Below are positions 14,793 through 15,666 of a DNA stretch of 15,666 bases, piece by piece. How positions within the stretch are numbered: the stretch's first letter is position 1; every line of letters starts with the position of its first letter. The position numbers and the translations under genes were made by a program. The notes below the pieces were generated by a model. The model saw nothing but the letters and a program-made list of their open reading frames with translations, searched no databases and was not told where the DNA came from. Source of the stretch: Odoribacteraceae bacterium (lineage in GTDB: Bacteria; Bacteroidota; Bacteroidia; Bacteroidales; Marinifilaceae); the NCBI GenBank assembly GCA_031279175.1, contig JAITJA010000172.1:1-15666 (forward strand), given 5' to 3'.

Positions 14793-15666
14793 TCACGGCA
14801 TGGTCTCGAGGCGTTGCCGGGTATAAGTTACTTGTGCCTCGAGGTACTTGATCTTGTCCTCGAGATAATCGCGGCAGATCCCGGGCGGGAGGTGCTTCAT
14901 CGCGAAGAGCATCGACTCGAGGCGATACCTGGCCGTCGCGTCGAGGCTGTTGACGTGATAGGCGTTAAAGAGCGCGGCGATAGCCTCGTGGTTCCCCTCG
15001 CGGTAGTGCTTGACGAGCTGCATGACGCGTGGCGCGTCCTGTTTCCCGTTACTGACGAGCGGCAGGTAGTTGATTCGCTCGAGGGTCTCCCCCTCGGTCG
15101 CGTGCTCGAGCGTTTGACCGACGTACTTCTTGGCCAACTCGAAGAGCGCGAGATAGAGCGCGTCATCGACTCGTTCGCGGGTAAGGTATCTATCGGCGGC
15201 GAGCTTCTCGCGGAGGACGCGCGCGACGAGTTCTCCCTCGTTATCGACGCGCAGCGCGTACGCGAGGAAATCCCAGAAGTCGCGCGAGTACCGCTCGTGT
15301 TCCGGCAGCGCGGCGTGCAACCGGTTGACCTCGTCATTCAGCGTCTCGCTGGACGAGCGGCGGAGCGCTTTCAGGTAGGTGATGGCATTATCGAGCGACC
15401 TTGTTTCCTCGTACGCGGCGCGCGTGGTGGCGGGGCTATTGGCCGGGTCGAGGGAGAGCTCGAGGATATCCATGAACGCGGTAAACTCGCGCGCCCCCGT
15501 GAACCGGTTGACCTCCTTGCCATCGGGGTCGAGGATAAGAAAAGTAGGATAGCCGCGGACGCGGTATCGTTGCTTGATGGCTGGCCCGTCGCCGGCCTCC
15601 ATGTCGACGCGTATATTAATAAGGCGCGCGTTGAAGAAGCTGCCGGCCTCCTCGCGGGGAAATACC
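14793..15666 (-). CDS. Thioredoxin-fold protein with long helical C-terminus (partial, 5' end outside window)
   Basis: The frame is open to the right edge, giving 290 visible residues. The first internal ATG (15602) is not the start, since VFPREEAGSFFNARLINIRVD reads in frame before it. This is the stretch that follows the CxxC helix in DsbD-gamma/thioredoxin-like proteins, so the active-site WCxxC should lie just beyond the edge. The strand RVRGYPTFLILDPDGKEVNRFTG has the conserved cis-proline (Pro40 of the visible part). The remaining ~220 residues are predicted helical with no motif I recognise (e.g. YLKALRRSSSETLNDEV, LYLALFELAKKYVGQTLE). Similar thioredoxin-plus-helical proteins are common in Bacteroidota envelopes, but the signal peptide, if any, is outside. 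It converges on tusA across the shared terminator. Confidence 0.8.
   Translation of the reverse strand, partial: VFPREEAGSFFNARLINIRVDMEAGDGPAIKQRYRVRGYPTFLILDPDGKEVNRFTGAREFTAFMDILELSLDPANSPATTRAAYEETRSLDNAITYLKALRRSSSETLNDEVNRLHAALPEHERYSRDFWDFLAYALRVDNEGELVARVLREKLAADRYLTRERVDDALYLALFELAKKYVGQTLEHATEGETLERINYLPLVSNGKQDAPRVMQLVKHYREGNHEAIAALFNAYHVNSLDATARYRLESMLFAMKHLPPGICRDYLEDKIKYLEAQVTYTRQRLETMP

Noticed and set aside
1..15666. CRISPR, phage, insertion sequence or toxin-antitoxin system
   Set aside because: No spaced direct repeats, transposase, integrase or paired small toxin/antitoxin frames were seen on either strand.

Overview
The window looks like a chromosomal segment of a GC-rich member of the Bacteroidota, most likely order Bacteroidales. 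The evidence is a SusC/SusD outer-membrane pair, Bacteroidota-type -7 boxes (TAnnTTTG), weak use of Shine-Dalgarno sequences, and a full-length YchF and a nuclease of Bacteroidota type. I cannot name a genus. I see no phage, integrase, insertion sequence, CRISPR array, rRNA or tRNA.

Layout, left to right. Positions 1-456 hold no gene I can support, only a G-quadruplex-type motif and a 7-bp hairpin. A SusC TonB-dependent transporter (457-3624) and its SusD lipoprotein (3644-5230) follow as one operon with no sigma/anti-sigma or glycan-degrading neighbour. A hairpin built from two copies of a palindrome separates them from a convergent fumarylacetoacetate hydrolase-fold protein (5316-5879, minus) whose metal ligands appear to be lost. 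Divergent from it is an AddB-like PD-(D/E)XK nuclease (5985-8774) cut by an in-frame TAG. Close behind comes a secreted GHL10-type glycosyl-hydrolase-like protein (8793-10259), then two paralogous small periplasmic Spy/LTXXQ-like proteins (10371-10850 and 10863-11252) ended by a strong terminator. On the minus strand lie YchF (11501-12601), with its own perfect 13-bp-stem terminator, and upstream of it a pseudogene (12665-13370) with two frameshifts and one TAG. A G-rich spacer leads to a HesA/MoeB/ThiF-type adenylyltransferase (13722-14480) and a TusA-like sulfur carrier (14483-14707), which together suggest a small sulfur-transfer module. A thioredoxin-fold protein on the minus strand (14793-15666) runs off the right edge.

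How the genes work together. Three functional couples are visible: SusC with SusD for import of an unknown ligand, ThiF-like with TusA-like for sulfur activation and transfer, and the two Spy-like proteins in the periplasm. The rest is housekeeping.

The main unusual theme is gene decay or recoding. Two genes carry in-frame TAG codons within otherwise well-kept coding sequence, one of them also has two single-base frameshifts, and a third gene keeps its fold but not its catalytic residues. TAG also ends two ordinary genes here, so recoding of TAG across the genome is unlikely. I did not find a clear candidate for a wholly new multi-gene system.
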